Assembly: GCA_958296045.1 (NCBI GenBank)
Contig: CATQHT010000001.1
Span: forward strand, 496,001-560,000
Reading direction: 5' to 3'
DNA from: Rhodothermales bacterium
Lineage (GTDB): Bacteria > Bacteroidota > Rhodothermia > Rhodothermales > Bin80
Length of the DNA: 64,000 nt
Positions 53,648 to 62,896 of the stretch are shown one piece after another. The notes beneath the pieces were generated by a model. It was not told the origin of the DNA. It saw only the letters and a list, made by a program, of their open reading frames with translations, and did not search any database. The position numbers were made by a program, and so were the translations under genes. Every line of letters begins with the position of its first letter. Position 1 is the first letter of the stretch.

Positions 53648-54705
53648 CAGATGCTGCTTTCTTGCCGCAGCCTGGTAAGCGCGTCTTTAGCGCGGGTATG
53701 GTGCTCGGAGTCCTCGGGTATCAAACCCATCACTTTCTCAAATTGTACCGCGGCCTGCTCCAGACGGCCGATACGCCAGAGCATAAGGCCGTAATTGAAA
53801 TTGGCATCGAGGTGATTGGGGTCCGCCTGCAGCACGTGCTTGATGGCCGTGACGCCCTTCATCGGGTTACCTGTGTTGAGGTAGGCGGTAGCGAGGTCGG
53901 TGCGCACGTCATGATTGTCCGGTGTGAGCGCCAGCACCTCTTCATAGGCGGCAATAGCTTGGGCAGCGATAGCGCTGCGGCGCGCGTCATCTTCTTCGCG
54001 CGTCATCCAGTCGTAATGGAGATCTCCCGTGATGCGCCAGTCCTCGACCGCCCCGGTAGCCTGCGCTACGGCTCCATATTCGACCGCGGCCAGATCGAGG
54101 CGGTCTGCCTGCATCAGCAGGAAAGCCTTTTCGCGTTGGCGTGCGATGCGGGTGGGGCCGGATTCGTTGGCGATCTGCCCGTCCAGCACGGCAATCTGTT
54201 CCGCCAAGGTGCCCGTGACGGGTGCTAGGTTTGTCACTACCCCTGCGGCTACCGGATCCGCCGTAGTAGGCGTGCTTGGGTGCGTCCGCCTGCTGGTGTC
54301 GGTCACCAGAAACGTTGTTACTACGAGCGCCAGCGCAGCGCCCACGACAATGGCGACCTCACGGGCGGGAGCGTTTCTCTTCGCTGGCGGAGTCGGCGCG
54401 ACAGGGCTCGGTGGCTTTGAGGGAGGCAGCGCGGCTTTCTTGAGGGAAGAAACTGCCTCGATGGCCTGCAGCCGCTCGCCGCACCGGGAGCAATAGCGTG
54501 CGCCGTCCGGGTTTTTCCAGCCGCACGAGTTGCAGAAGGAAGGTCGGGCCCCCTGAGCGTCCGCCGCGCCCGCTGCATCTTCTGCGGCAATACGATCGTC
54601 TGCGTCTTCGGCCTTTTGGACAGGCCAGCCGCACAAGGTACAGTGCGTGGCCTGGACCTTAAGTCGGGCGCCGCACTCGTGGCAGCTGCCGAGCACCACG
54701 CTCAT
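53647..54705 (-). CDS. Zinc-ribbon membrane protein with TPR repeats
   Basis: The true start is ATG 54705 (MSVVLGSCHECGARLKVQAT), overlapping the HU stop, so the 352-residue form is right; the longer frame to 55047 is antisense-like at its start. Two zinc ribbons appear, CHECGARLKVQATHCTLCGW and SFCNSCGWKNPDGARYCSRC. A Pro-rich linker and one membrane span (VAIVVGAALALVVTTFLVT) follow, then TPR units (YEEVLALTPDNHDVRTDLAT, AIKHVLQADPNHLDANFNYG, QFEKVMGLIPEDSEHHTRAK). It is probably a membrane-anchored scaffold with the TPR domain outside or in the periplasm. Its role is unknown; its link with modA looks operonic. Confidence 0.75.
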   Translation of the reverse strand: MSVVLGSCHECGARLKVQATHCTLCGWPVQKAEDADDRIAAEDAAGAADAQGARPSFCNSCGWKNPDGARYCSRCGERLQAIEAVSSLKKAALPPSKPPSPVAPTPPAKRNAPAREVAIVVGAALALVVTTFLVTDTSRRTHPSTPTTADPVAAGVVTNLAPVTGTLAEQIAVLDGQIANESGPTRIARQREKAFLLMQADRLDLAAVEYGAVAQATGAVEDWRITGDLHYDWMTREEDDARRSAIAAQAIAAYEEVLALTPDNHDVRTDLATAYLNTGNPMKGVTAIKHVLQADPNHLDANFNYGLMLWRIGRLEQAAVQFEKVMGLIPEDSEHHTRAKDALTRLRQESSI

Positions 54706-55016
54706 GCCTCTTTGTTGGGTCCGTGGTTGACCTGCTTCTTCAGGTCGCGCGAAGCCTTGAACACTGGAACGCGCCGCGCTGCGATCTTTATAGGAGTGTT
54801 TGTGGCCGGGTTGCGACCCATTCGGGCCGCACGGTGGCGCACCCGAAATGACCCGAATTTCCAGAGGTCCACCTGCTTTCCGTCTTTGAGAAGCTCGCTG
54901 ATCATGTACAGGAACCCTTCGACGATGATGCTGGTGTCGGCCCGGTCCAATCCGCTGCGGGCTGAGATAGCCCGAATCAGGTCTTTCTTGGTCCAGACGT
55001 GCTTGCCTTTTTCCAC
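54702..55016 (-). CDS. HU-family DNA-binding protein
   Basis: Starting from GTG 55016 (VEKGKHVWTKKDLIRAISAR), the protein is 104 residues, the usual HU/IHF size; the ORF open to 55451 has no sensible N-terminal extension. It shows KKDLIRAISARSGLDRADTS, VDLWKFGSFRVRHRAARMGR and NPATNTPIKIAARRVPVFKA, the last being the DNA-bending arm and following strand (NP..). Nucleoid proteins of this family bend DNA and often head operons. The stop overlaps the next start (ATGA), coupling it to the zinc-ribbon/TPR gene. Confidence 0.9.
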   Translation of the reverse strand: MEKGKHVWTKKDLIRAISARSGLDRADTSIIVEGFLYMISELLKDGKQVDLWKFGSFRVRHRAARMGRNPATNTPIKIAARRVPVFKASRDLKKQVNHGPNKEA

Positions 55017-55188
55017 AGAACCGATTACTACCACACTCTTGGCACACCGCTGTACGAGGACTCGTAGGCGGTGGAACCTATAAGACTCCTTAACCCCGAT
55101 CTTGTGCCGCAGGTTGGCGTAAGGATGGCCACTAGGCGCGATCTGGGCATCTGCCGCACCACAAAATACATCAGTAGCAATCACCAAT

Positions 55189-57946
55189 ATGGAAGATATC
55201 TGGCAAGGATTGCGCATCGAAACCGAGGGCACCGGCATTTCCCGCCCGTTGAGCAGGCAGATCAACCTTCTGGGAAGCCTACTGGGCCATGTAGCACGCA
55301 GGCAGGCCGGTGAGGAGGTATTTGCGCTGGTCGAGGAGCTGCGGATGCTGGCCAAGCGGGCCATCCAGTCCGATAGCGAAGCGTTGCGCGATGAGGCGGC
55401 ACGTCGCATCGCCACGCTGAGCACGGAGAAGATTACATGGCTGGTGCGCATCTATACTGCTTTTTTTGTTCTTATCAACCTAAGCGAGCAGCAGGAGATC
55501 GTTCGCATCAACCGGAAGCGTGCCAAGGAGGCGCCCAACACGCCCCGCGCCGAGTCCATCGACGAAGCGATCGGCATGCTCAAGGACGCCGGCTGTTCTT
55601 TCGAGCAGGTTTGTCGTGCCATAGAAAGGCTTGACATACAGCCGACGCTGACGGCGCATCCGACCGATGCCCGCCGGCGCACCATCCTGTAGAAGCAGCA
55701 GGAGCTGGCTGCTTTGTTTGATGCGCTTCGAGACTGGGCTACGACGCCGAAAGAGTCGCGGCAGCTGTTGAGCCGCATCTACCATCAGGTTACGCTCCTT
55801 GTCGGGACTGACCAGATGCGGGCGGCGTGCCCCACCGTCATCGATGAGGTGGACAACGGGCTCTACTTTCTGTGCAACGCCATATGGGAAACGGTGCCCC
55901 GCATCCACCAGGATATCAAGCGCGCGGTAGCGCGCCACTACGGTCGGGCGACAGCGGTGCCGACCTTTTTGCGTTTCCGCTCATGGATAGGAAGCGATCG
56001 CGACGGCAACCCGAATGTTACCGCCCAGGTGACACGCAAGACGCTGGTTATGCAACGCCGCAGCGCGCTCACTCGGTACCTGGAAGATCTGCGCAAGCTG
56101 CGGCGCTCACTGAGTTTTTCTCAGCGACTAGTTCCGATCCCCAAAGCGCTGGCCGTTTCTTTAGCGGCCGATGAAGAGGCGCAGCCCTTGCCGCCTTATG
56201 AGGCGAGGCTGTATCGTCACGAGCCGTTGCGCCGCAAAGTCAGCTACATGATGATGCGGCTTACGTCACTGAAGACAGAGCGCGCTTTTTCGGGCTATAC
56301 GGCCAGAAACTTCAGGTATGACCTTGAGATCCTCAGGCAGGCGCTGGTCAGCATGGGCCATGCATCACTTGTCGAAGAGGGGCTTTTGGGGCGCCTGCTG
56401 ATTCGGGCGGAAGCCTTCGGATTTCATATGGCTGCGCTCGACGTCCGGCAGCACAGTGCACGACACACGACAGCGGTAGGAGAGTTGCTTGCGCTGGCCG
56501 CGGTGCATGTTGAATATGCCAGCCTGTCAGAGTCAGACCGGTGCGCGCTTCTAGAGCAAGAGCTTGCTAACCCGCGTCCGCTCTTGCCACGCGGCGTGGT
56601 GGTCAGCGAAGACACGCACGAGGTGATGGATACTTTCGCGGTGGTGAGGGACATAGCACGCGAAGAGCCGGCGGCGCTGGGCAGCTACATCATCAGCATG
56701 ACCCACTCGGTAAGTCATGTTCTAGAAGTCCTGCTGTTGGCCAAAGAGGCGGGGCTCTGGTGCCAGCGTGATGGGGTTGTGGAGTCTCCGCTCGATGTGG
56801 TGCCGCTGTTTGAGACGATCGACGACCTCAACAAGTCCGGTCGCCTCCTCGAGCAGCTGTTCACTAACCCGACCTATCAGACGCACCTGCAGGGTCGAAG
56901 CAGCCTGCAGGAAATCATGTTGGGCTATTCCGACAGCAACAAGGATGGCGGTTACTGGATGGCCAACTGGTCGTTGCATCAGGCGCAGGCCGTTATTGCT
57001 TCGGTGTGCGCTAATCATGGCGTGAAGATGCGTTTGTTTCACGGGCGTGGGGGCACGGTGGGGCGCGGTGGTGGGCGGGCAGGCCAAGCGATCATGGCGA
57101 TGCCCGCGGCCACGCACAATGGGCGCATCCGGTTCACTGAGCAGGGCGAGGTTATCAGCTTCCGTTATGCGTTGGGGGCTATTGCGCATCGGCATCTGGA
57201 GCAGATTACGCGTGCTGTGCTGTTAGCGCCTGCCCAGAGCCTGGAGTCCGGTACAGTGGATGGGTCGGCGCGTGCGCTGATGACGCAGATAGCGGACCGA
57301 TCCATGGCGGCATACAGGAAGCTGGTGCAAGACGACGCGTTTTGGTCTTGGTATGTGGCAGTGACACCCATTGAGCAGATCAGCGGCCTGCCTATTGCTT
57401 CGAGGCCGGTGTCGCGGGGGACGGGCGCAGAGGTGGCCTTCGATGACCTCAGGGCTATCCCCTGGGTTTTTGCATGGACGCAGACGCGTTACCTAGTGCC
57501 TGGATGGTTCGGCATTGGAAGAGGCGCAGGCGCAGTGCGGAGCGAGCCTTCGGGAGCTGTACCGGTCCTGGCCGTTTTTTCACGCCGTGTTGGACAACGC
57601 GCAGAGTGCCATGGTACGCGCACGCCTTAAGACCGCTGCCGGGAACGCGGCGCTTTACGAGTCCGAGCCGGGCACGCCGCACGAACGGATCAGCAGCGAC
57701 TATCTTCGCGCACGGCGAGCGATATTGGATATTGCCGCGCAGGATGCACTGCTTGACAACAACCCTGTGATTCAGAAGTCGATCCTTTTGCGCAACCCTT
57801 ACACGGATGTGCTGAACATGCTGCAGATCGAGCTCCTCAAGCGCCGCCGGCAAGGTTCTGAAGATGACCAGGGAAAAGAAGACGTGGTTCGAGCGTTGCT
57901 GCTCAGTGTCTATGGCATTGCCGCAGCGATGCAGAGCACGGGATGA
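55189..57946 (+). pseudogene. ppc: Phosphoenolpyruvate carboxylase with in-frame TAG and frameshift
   Basis: From ATG 55189 the N terminus runs to TAHPTDARRRTIL and an in-frame TAG at 55690-55692; the same frame continues KQQELAALFDALRDW. All catalytic regions follow: SWIGSDRDGNPNVT, EIMLGYSDSNKDGG, FHGRGGTVGRGGG, RFTEQGEVI and RAIPWVFAWTQTR. Near 57510 the frame moves by one: LVPGWFGIG is followed in another frame by ALEEAQAQCGASLRELYRSW and the normal end AAAMQSTG. The local GGCATTGG context suggests a short deletion between direct repeats. The enzyme makes oxaloacetate from PEP and bicarbonate, a main anaplerotic step. With both lesions it should be inactive, unless they are sequence errors. 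Confidence 0.9.
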
Positions 57947-58482
57947 AGGCAGTGGCGCTGGGCGCCGCCTTCGTGTCTCTTTACGATGTTGCTGCGCGCG
58001 CTGTGCGCAGCAGTGCCGTAGACATCGGCACCTGAAGGCGCTGCAGGATGTTCATGGGCTTGTGGCCTTCCGAACCAAGTCCGCCAGCCCCATCAACACG
58101 CCAGACAGCGCGCGTTGGCCATCCTATTGGGCAGCTGCCGTAACACCATCATACCAGCAAGGTAAGCTGCCAACCGGCTGCGCCCAGCATCCCCACGACC
58201 CTGCAGCGCCCAGCTTGAAGCCAACAAGTGGCGCAAAACCACCTCGGCGCGTCACTAATCAGCTGATATCCACGGACTTCTAGACGGATACGACGCAGGC
58301 GCAGGTGCGCCATCCTGCTGCCCGGAATGCGGTCGGCTCGAGAAGATCAAACCCGTTCGTGGTGGATTAGCTGTGCGGCGGCACCGGCGGTCGCGAGGCA
58401 AACGCCCCGCTATTTCAAAGTGGAGTGTAAAGTGAAACAGTATATTGCATTGTTTCAAATACTGACATAAGGACGGCCCGCT
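57947..58482. other. Intergenic region holding the second 153-bp repeat
   Basis: No gene recognised between ppc and fic. The repeat at 58127-58279 is the only defined feature. A possible Shine-Dalgarno AAGGA lies at about 58471, nine bases before the fic ATG. Confidence 0.5.
58127..58279 (+). repeat. 153-bp repeat, copy 2
   Basis: Plus-strand partner of 21922-22074, equal in length with scattered substitutions. It starts TTGGGCAGCTGCCGTAACA and ends near CACGGACTT. The two copies are 36 kb apart in opposite orientation. Confidence 0.7.
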
Positions 58483-59652
58483 ATGCAACGCGGAGCAATT
58501 GGCAGCTATCACGTAGCGCATTTTGGTCGCAAACCTTTTCGTGCCTTTGTTCCGAAGCCGCTTCCGCCCGAGCCACCCATCACGTTGGTCGGCGGCCTGA
58601 AAGTGCTTCTGGAGTCGGCGGCCCACGCGTTGGGCCAACTGGATGTCGTCATTACACTGCTGCCCGAGACCTCGCTTTTCCTGTACACGTACGTGCGCAA
58701 GGAGGCAGTGCTGTCCTCCCAGATAGAAGGCACCCAGTCTTCACTGTCAGATTTGCTGCTCTTCGAGCTTACAGACGCGCCGGGGGCACCCGCGGATGAT
58801 GTGCGCGAGGTCTCGAATTACGTGGCGGCTTTTGAGCACGGCTTGCACCGCCTAAGAAACGATCGCTTTCCACTATCAGGCCGCCTGATCCGAGAGATCC
58901 ACGCGATATTGCTTTCGAGTGGCCGGGGCGAATCAAAAGCACCTGGAGAATTCCGCCGCTCTCAGAACTGGATTGGAGGCAATAGCCCGGGGAATGCCAT
59001 CTTCGTGCCACCGCCCCACCTCGAGGTCCCCAACTGCATGACAGCATTGGAGCGCTTCATCCATGCCAGAGACGACGGGCTGCCCGAGCTCGTGCGTGCA
59101 GGCCTGGCGCATGTACAGTTCGAAACCATTCACCCGTTCCTGGATGGCAATGGCCGGGTTGGTCGCTTGCTCATAGCTCTGATGCTCAATGAATCGGGTT
59201 TGCTGCGCGAGCCGCTCCTGTACCTAAGCCTGTATTTCAAGCAGCACCGCATGGAGTACTATCGCCTGTTGGATTACGTGCGCAGGACTGGAGATTGGGA
59301 GCAGTGGCTCACCTTCTTTCTTGAAGGGGTGAAGCAGACATCCGATGGAGCAGTGTCCACCGCAGAGCGATTGCTCAGGAGGTTTCGACAGGACCGAGAC
59401 CGAATTGTGGGCGCGAGTGGCAGAAGAGCCGGTTCGGCTATGCAGGTGCACGACGCGCTTAAGCAGAAGGTGGTCCTGTCACTTCCAGTGGCGTGTCGCT
59501 ATACGCAGCTCGCGTATGGAACCGTTGCCTCGGCCATGCAGGTGCTTGTCGACTGCGGCGTCGCTCGAGAGATTACAGGCAAGAGCCGCAATCGGCAGTA
59601 TGTCTACCAGGAATACCTCTCCATATTGAACGAAGGAACAGAGTCGCCTTGA
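58483..59652 (+). CDS. Fic-domain AMPylase-type protein with N-terminal inhibitory motif
   Basis: The 389-residue protein has the inhibitory helix motif SSQIEGTQSSLSDLLL (S-x-x-x-E-G) at about residues 83-98. The Fic core follows: GEFRRSQNWIGGNSPGNAIF and the catalytic HPFLDGNGRVGR at about residues 218-229. The C terminus is a winged-helix-like region (YTQLAYGTVASAMQVLVDCG, then VAREITGKSRNRQYVY). This is the class with the inhibitor on the same chain, N-terminal to the Fic core. It transfers AMP from ATP to a protein Ser, Thr or Tyr once inhibition is relieved. It stands alone with no antitoxin gene beside it. Start at ATG 58483 is supported by an upstream AAGGA. Confidence 0.92.
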   Translation: MQRGAIGSYHVAHFGRKPFRAFVPKPLPPEPPITLVGGLKVLLESAAHALGQLDVVITLLPETSLFLYTYVRKEAVLSSQIEGTQSSLSDLLLFELTDAPGAPADDVREVSNYVAAFEHGLHRLRNDRFPLSGRLIREIHAILLSSGRGESKAPGEFRRSQNWIGGNSPGNAIFVPPPHLEVPNCMTALERFIHARDDGLPELVRAGLAHVQFETIHPFLDGNGRVGRLLIALMLNESGLLREPLLYLSLYFKQHRMEYYRLLDYVRRTGDWEQWLTFFLEGVKQTSDGAVSTAERLLRRFRQDRDRIVGASGRRAGSAMQVHDALKQKVVLSLPVACRYTQLAYGTVASAMQVLVDCGVAREITGKSRNRQYVYQEYLSILNEGTESP

Positions 59653-59879
59653 TGGGCAGCAGAGTCCCGCCTGCCTGTATTTGGCACTTCTTCAGACCGC
59701 ACGCGGCGTGTTCCGATGGACTGTACGCAGCGCATTGCAGCGCATTGGCGTGACCAAGTGGGCTCGAATCATCGGATAACGCGGCTTTAGCGATTGAGCT
59801 TTACAGACCGAGCAACAGAGCGTACTCACCACGGCCACAAGCTGCGCGTCGCGCCAAAATCGCAGATGCCTGCAGCTGC
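59653..59879. other. Short stretch without recognised gene
   Basis: Between the Fic stop and the IS1595 remnant; no protein or RNA recognised. Confidence 0.4.
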
Positions 59880-60152
59880 GTATTTCGGCGCACATCGACC
59901 ACAGAATTCGAGGAAGATCGCCTTATCCCACATCTGAAGCGGAAGCTTCGATAAGTCCATCGCAGTGCTGGTCTTGAAGCTGAAGTACCGCTTGCAGTCC
60001 CGGCACCGATACGGCATCGGCTTGCCGGTCTTGACCCGATTGGCGTTCAGGCTACCGCACCACAAACATGACATCTCGCCAGCCAGCCAATGCCAGCCCT
60101 CGAACCACTGGACAACGTCGTCCTCGGTGGCGAACGTTTCTGCTGCCTCCAT
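59880..60152 (-). pseudogene. IS1595-type transposase N-terminal fragment
   Basis: From ATG 60152 the frame reads MEAAETFATEDDVVQWFEGW, then MSCLWCGSLNANRVKTGKPM and PYRCRDCKRYFSFKTSTAMD. It ends soon after LSKLPLQMWDKAIFLEF. The CxxC..CxxC zinc ribbon and the SFKTSTAM block are the start of IS1595 transposases. The ISXO2-type catalytic domain is missing. Confidence 0.8.
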
Positions 60153-60607
60153 GACAGTGATCTCTCGCCGGTGACCCTTGCTAGGTACCAACTACCCCAT
60201 GTCCTACTCCTTACAATGCCCCAATTCAACTCCGAAGCGCAACATATGCAATTAGGTCAGTGTGCTCGCAAATAGAGGCAGGGATTAGCAAAGAGAGCAG
60301 GAAGGGGCCGTTCCATCGAAGGGAGGGCGAAGCCCGACCGGAGATGGGACGGCGTCGGGAAGACTGAATCAGCGCTTTGGGCCCCGAGCGCTTCGGCGCC
60401 GGCGGGCCAAACGCCTTTCCCATGCGCGCAGCCATGCATGATGCCGCATGTAGACGGTATCGTGCCCTACCGGTCGTTCTGGTGATACGACCGAATCAAT
60501 CCATCACCTCAGGCTGGACTGCTGGGAATCGCTGATCCAGGCGCACCGGCTTCTGCTGTCGGGTCTGGCTCAGACCTTGGTGCACCATCCACAGCGGCCG
60601 CTACAGC
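60153..60607. other. IS flank without recognised gene
   Basis: No recognisable protein. It lies between the IS1595 remnant and the end of the IS30 gene and probably contains the ends of both elements. I could not fix the IS30 inverted repeats by eye. Confidence 0.4.
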
Positions 60608-61567
60608 CTACCGCGCGCCAATGAAGACTTCCGCCGGTGTGCGGTAACCCAAGCACTTACGTGGACGATCGTTCAGAATCGTCTGTACCCGCATTACCGC
60701 TGCCGGCTCAACAGTGCGGAAGTTGGTCGCCTTCGGAAAGTGTTGCCGCACTAGGCCATTGGTGTGCTCGTTCAGGCCACGCTCTAAGGAATGGTACGGC
60801 TGCGCAAAGTAAAACGACGCTGAAAGGGCCCGGGCGATTTGCTGGTGATGGGCAAATTCCTTCCCGTTGTCCGCCGTGTTGGTAAGCACCCGATCCTTCA
60901 CCGGTTTCAGACACGCTACAATCGCGCGGCGGACCCCGATCGCAGCCTTCGGAGATACCAGCGCAAGAAATGTGAATTTCGACGCACGGTCGACCATCGA
61001 TACCAACGCACCCTGGTGCTTGCCCCCAATGATCGTATCCACCTCCCAGTCGCCTATACGCGTCTTCCTCTCCACTATGGGATCCCGTTCGCTGATGTCT
61101 ACACGATTCGGTATCAGGCCGCGCCCAGCACCGCGCTGGCTACGCCTGCTGTAACGCTTTCTGCTGCGGCGAAGTAGCTTGTACAACGATCCGCCAGCTA
61201 CCCTGCTGCTCCAAATGTACCGGTAGATCCATGTGGTGCTCAACGCAACGACCCCATCATGACGAAGCCGACCCGCGATTGGCTCCAGACTCCAGTGCAA
61301 GGCAAGCTTCTCGCGCACCATGGCCCACAGCGCTGCGGTCATCTTACGAGGATGCAACGACGCTTTCTGGCGCCGCACACGAGCCAGTCGGTCCGCCTGC
61401 TTATACCGATAGCCTCTACCTCCACTGTTGCGCCGCACCTCTCGACTGATCGTCGATGGCGAACGACCCAACTGCCACGCTATGGCGCGTATTGAATCCC
61501 CCCGCTTCTTCAACGCATGAATCTGACACCTTTCCTCGTACGAAAGATGACGGTAGCCCTTTGCCAT
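60608..61567 (-). CDS. IS30-family transposase, intact
   Basis: Start chosen at ATG 61567 (MAKGYRHLSYEERCQIHALK), 319 residues. An N-terminal helix-turn-helix (SIRAIAWQLGRSPSTISREV) is followed by the IS30 core. The DDE residues are found in IGDWEVDTIIGGKHQGALVS, in TNTADNGKEFAHHQQIARAL and in YHSLERGLNEHTNGLVRQHF. The tail NDRPRKCLGYRTPAEVF is the family end. Length is normal. This is the only transposase in the window with no visible lesion besides istA, so it is probably mobile. Confidence 0.93.
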   Translation of the reverse strand: MAKGYRHLSYEERCQIHALKKRGDSIRAIAWQLGRSPSTISREVRRNSGGRGYRYKQADRLARVRRQKASLHPRKMTAALWAMVREKLALHWSLEPIAGRLRHDGVVALSTTWIYRYIWSSRVAGGSLYKLLRRSRKRYSRRSQRGAGRGLIPNRVDISERDPIVERKTRIGDWEVDTIIGGKHQGALVSMVDRASKFTFLALVSPKAAIGVRRAIVACLKPVKDRVLTNTADNGKEFAHHQQIARALSASFYFAQPYHSLERGLNEHTNGLVRQHFPKATNFRTVEPAAVMRVQTILNDRPRKCLGYRTPAEVFIGAR

Positions 61568-61968
61568 CTGATACCCTCCAATGATGAATCCACAATACAT
61601 ACCAACAGCCTCTGGACCTTACGCAACCATCGGGATGCCCACGCGCTCGCCAACCCATTGCTCTGCCAAATCAAGTGTTGCACTTCCTTGTTAAATGGGT
61701 CCATCTGATCAAGGGCACAGCTGGACTGGAATGTCATTATGACACCCGTGGTTGGAAATTCAGGCAAGAGTGCGCTATCTCGAAGTAAGAAGTGCTGCGA
61801 TCCGCCGACGGTGCAGCCAAACCGGAACGCTACGCGCGATCCACTCGGCGAACGCTAGGCGATGACCATGGCTGTGTCGACCGACATCCGAATCAGTAAG
61901 CGACTTAGCTTCGAGGCAGGGAACTCATGGGTTTCAAACCTGTATCACCACAGCAAACGATAGTCTAG
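61568..61968. other. Intergenic region between IS30 and the Panacea gene
   Basis: No protein or RNA recognised. It must hold one IS30 end and the promoter of the DUF4065 gene. Confidence 0.4.
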
Positions 61969-62472
61969 ATGCCTCCTCCTTACGACCCGCGCCGCGTCGC
62001 AAACTTCTTCTTGGGGAAGGAAGAGGTCACTCAAATGAAGCTGCACAAGCTGGTTTTCTACGCCCACGGCTGGCATTTGGGTCTCCTAGGCGAGCCTCTA
62101 ATTGACGAGTCAATTGAAGCATGGCCGTACGGACCGGTTGTTAGGTCGCTGTACCTTGAATTCAGCGTTTTCGGAGCGCAGCCTATCACCCGTTTAGCCA
62201 CCACAAACGAGCGCGAGATTCAGCAGCGTGATTCTGTAAGGCCCATTGAAGAGGCCGACGGGTACGCGTTCGGCCTGCTGAAAGGAGTCTGGAGGTTGTA
62301 CGGGAAATACAGCGCTTATCAGCTGTCTGAATTGACGCATAGGAAGAATACTCCTTGGTCAGTGGTTAAGAAGAAGCATCCGAGGGAATTCAGCTCAGTG
62401 ATTCCAGATGACACGATTCGGGAGCACTTCAAGCAGCGTGTCCAGAGAGTCAATGCCCGAGCCCAGGGGTGA
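61969..62472 (+). CDS. Panacea (DUF4065/SocA-like) antitoxin
   Basis: The 167-residue protein starts DPRRVANFFLGKEEVTQMKL, then HKLVFYAHGWHLGLLGEPLI, DESIEAWPYGPVVRSLY and LSELTHRKNTPWSVV. These are the standard DUF4065 blocks (KL.KL.YYA, A..YGPV, LS..TH...PW). Such domains are versatile antitoxins that neutralise many unrelated toxins. Its end overlaps the start of the next gene by 20 bp, placing antitoxin first and effector second. The gene is intact. Confidence 0.88.
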   Translation: MPPPYDPRRVANFFLGKEEVTQMKLHKLVFYAHGWHLGLLGEPLIDESIEAWPYGPVVRSLYLEFSVFGAQPITRLATTNEREIQQRDSVRPIEEADGYAFGLLKGVWRLYGKYSAYQLSELTHRKNTPWSVVKKKHPREFSSVIPDDTIREHFKQRVQRVNARAQG

Positions 62473-62896
62473 CGATGCCTCGACCGATCTGGAAGCTTTC
62501 TTTGATCGTGTTGAGGAACAGAGTGACGAAGCTGATCGGTCAAGGGACAAGAAGTGCCCTGGTGCGGCTGTTGATGACAAACGACTGTCTGAGAAGGCCT
62601 TTAAGGAAGAGCTCCGTCTGCTAATAAGACAGGATCGAGCGCATCGGGAGGCCTCGCATCAAGAGGGTCTGGAGGGACGGAAGAGGTTTGGAGATCGGAT
62701 CTTCTGGCTGACTGTCTTCTGGCTGACGATTATAATACTCCTCCTGATTGCGCAAGGGTTCAATCTTTGGGGATTTCGCCTCTCGACCGGCGTGTTAATT
62801 GCCCTAATCACGACGACCACGCTTGGCGTGGCCGCTCTGCTTCACTCCGTATTGAAGTTCCTTTTTCCGTCAGCAACCGCCTCGCCTGACACGTAG
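62453..62896 (+). CDS. Two-helix membrane protein, candidate toxin of the Panacea pair
   Basis: Start taken at ATG 62453 (MPEPRGDDASTDLEAFFDRV), inside the end of the Panacea gene, giving 147 residues. The N-terminal 80 residues are acidic and charged (coiled-coil-like, FKEELRLLIRQDRAHREAS). Two close membrane spans follow, IFWLTVFWLTIIILLLIAQG and VLIALITTTTLGVAALLHSV, ending KFLFPSATASPDT. A short membrane protein overlapping a DUF4065 antitoxin is a known layout for membrane-targeting toxins. I infer such a role; there is no sequence motif to prove it. Confidence 0.65.
   Translation: MPEPRGDDASTDLEAFFDRVEEQSDEADRSRDKKCPGAAVDDKRLSEKAFKEELRLLIRQDRAHREASHQEGLEGRKRFGDRIFWLTVFWLTIIILLLIAQGFNLWGFRLSTGVLIALITTTTLGVAALLHSVLKFLFPSATASPDT

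Noticed and set aside
54702-55451. 249-residue HU protein with long N-terminal extension
   Set aside because: The first 145 residues are antisense to the ppc start and intergenic DNA; the HU fold begins at the GTG at 55016.
24157-55692. Genome-wide amber (TAG) reassignment
   Set aside because: Many intact genes here end in TAG (permease, DUF1156, STAND, AlbA_2, LVIVD 2, serine protease, membrane protein), so TAG is a normal stop. The interrupted frames need another explanation.
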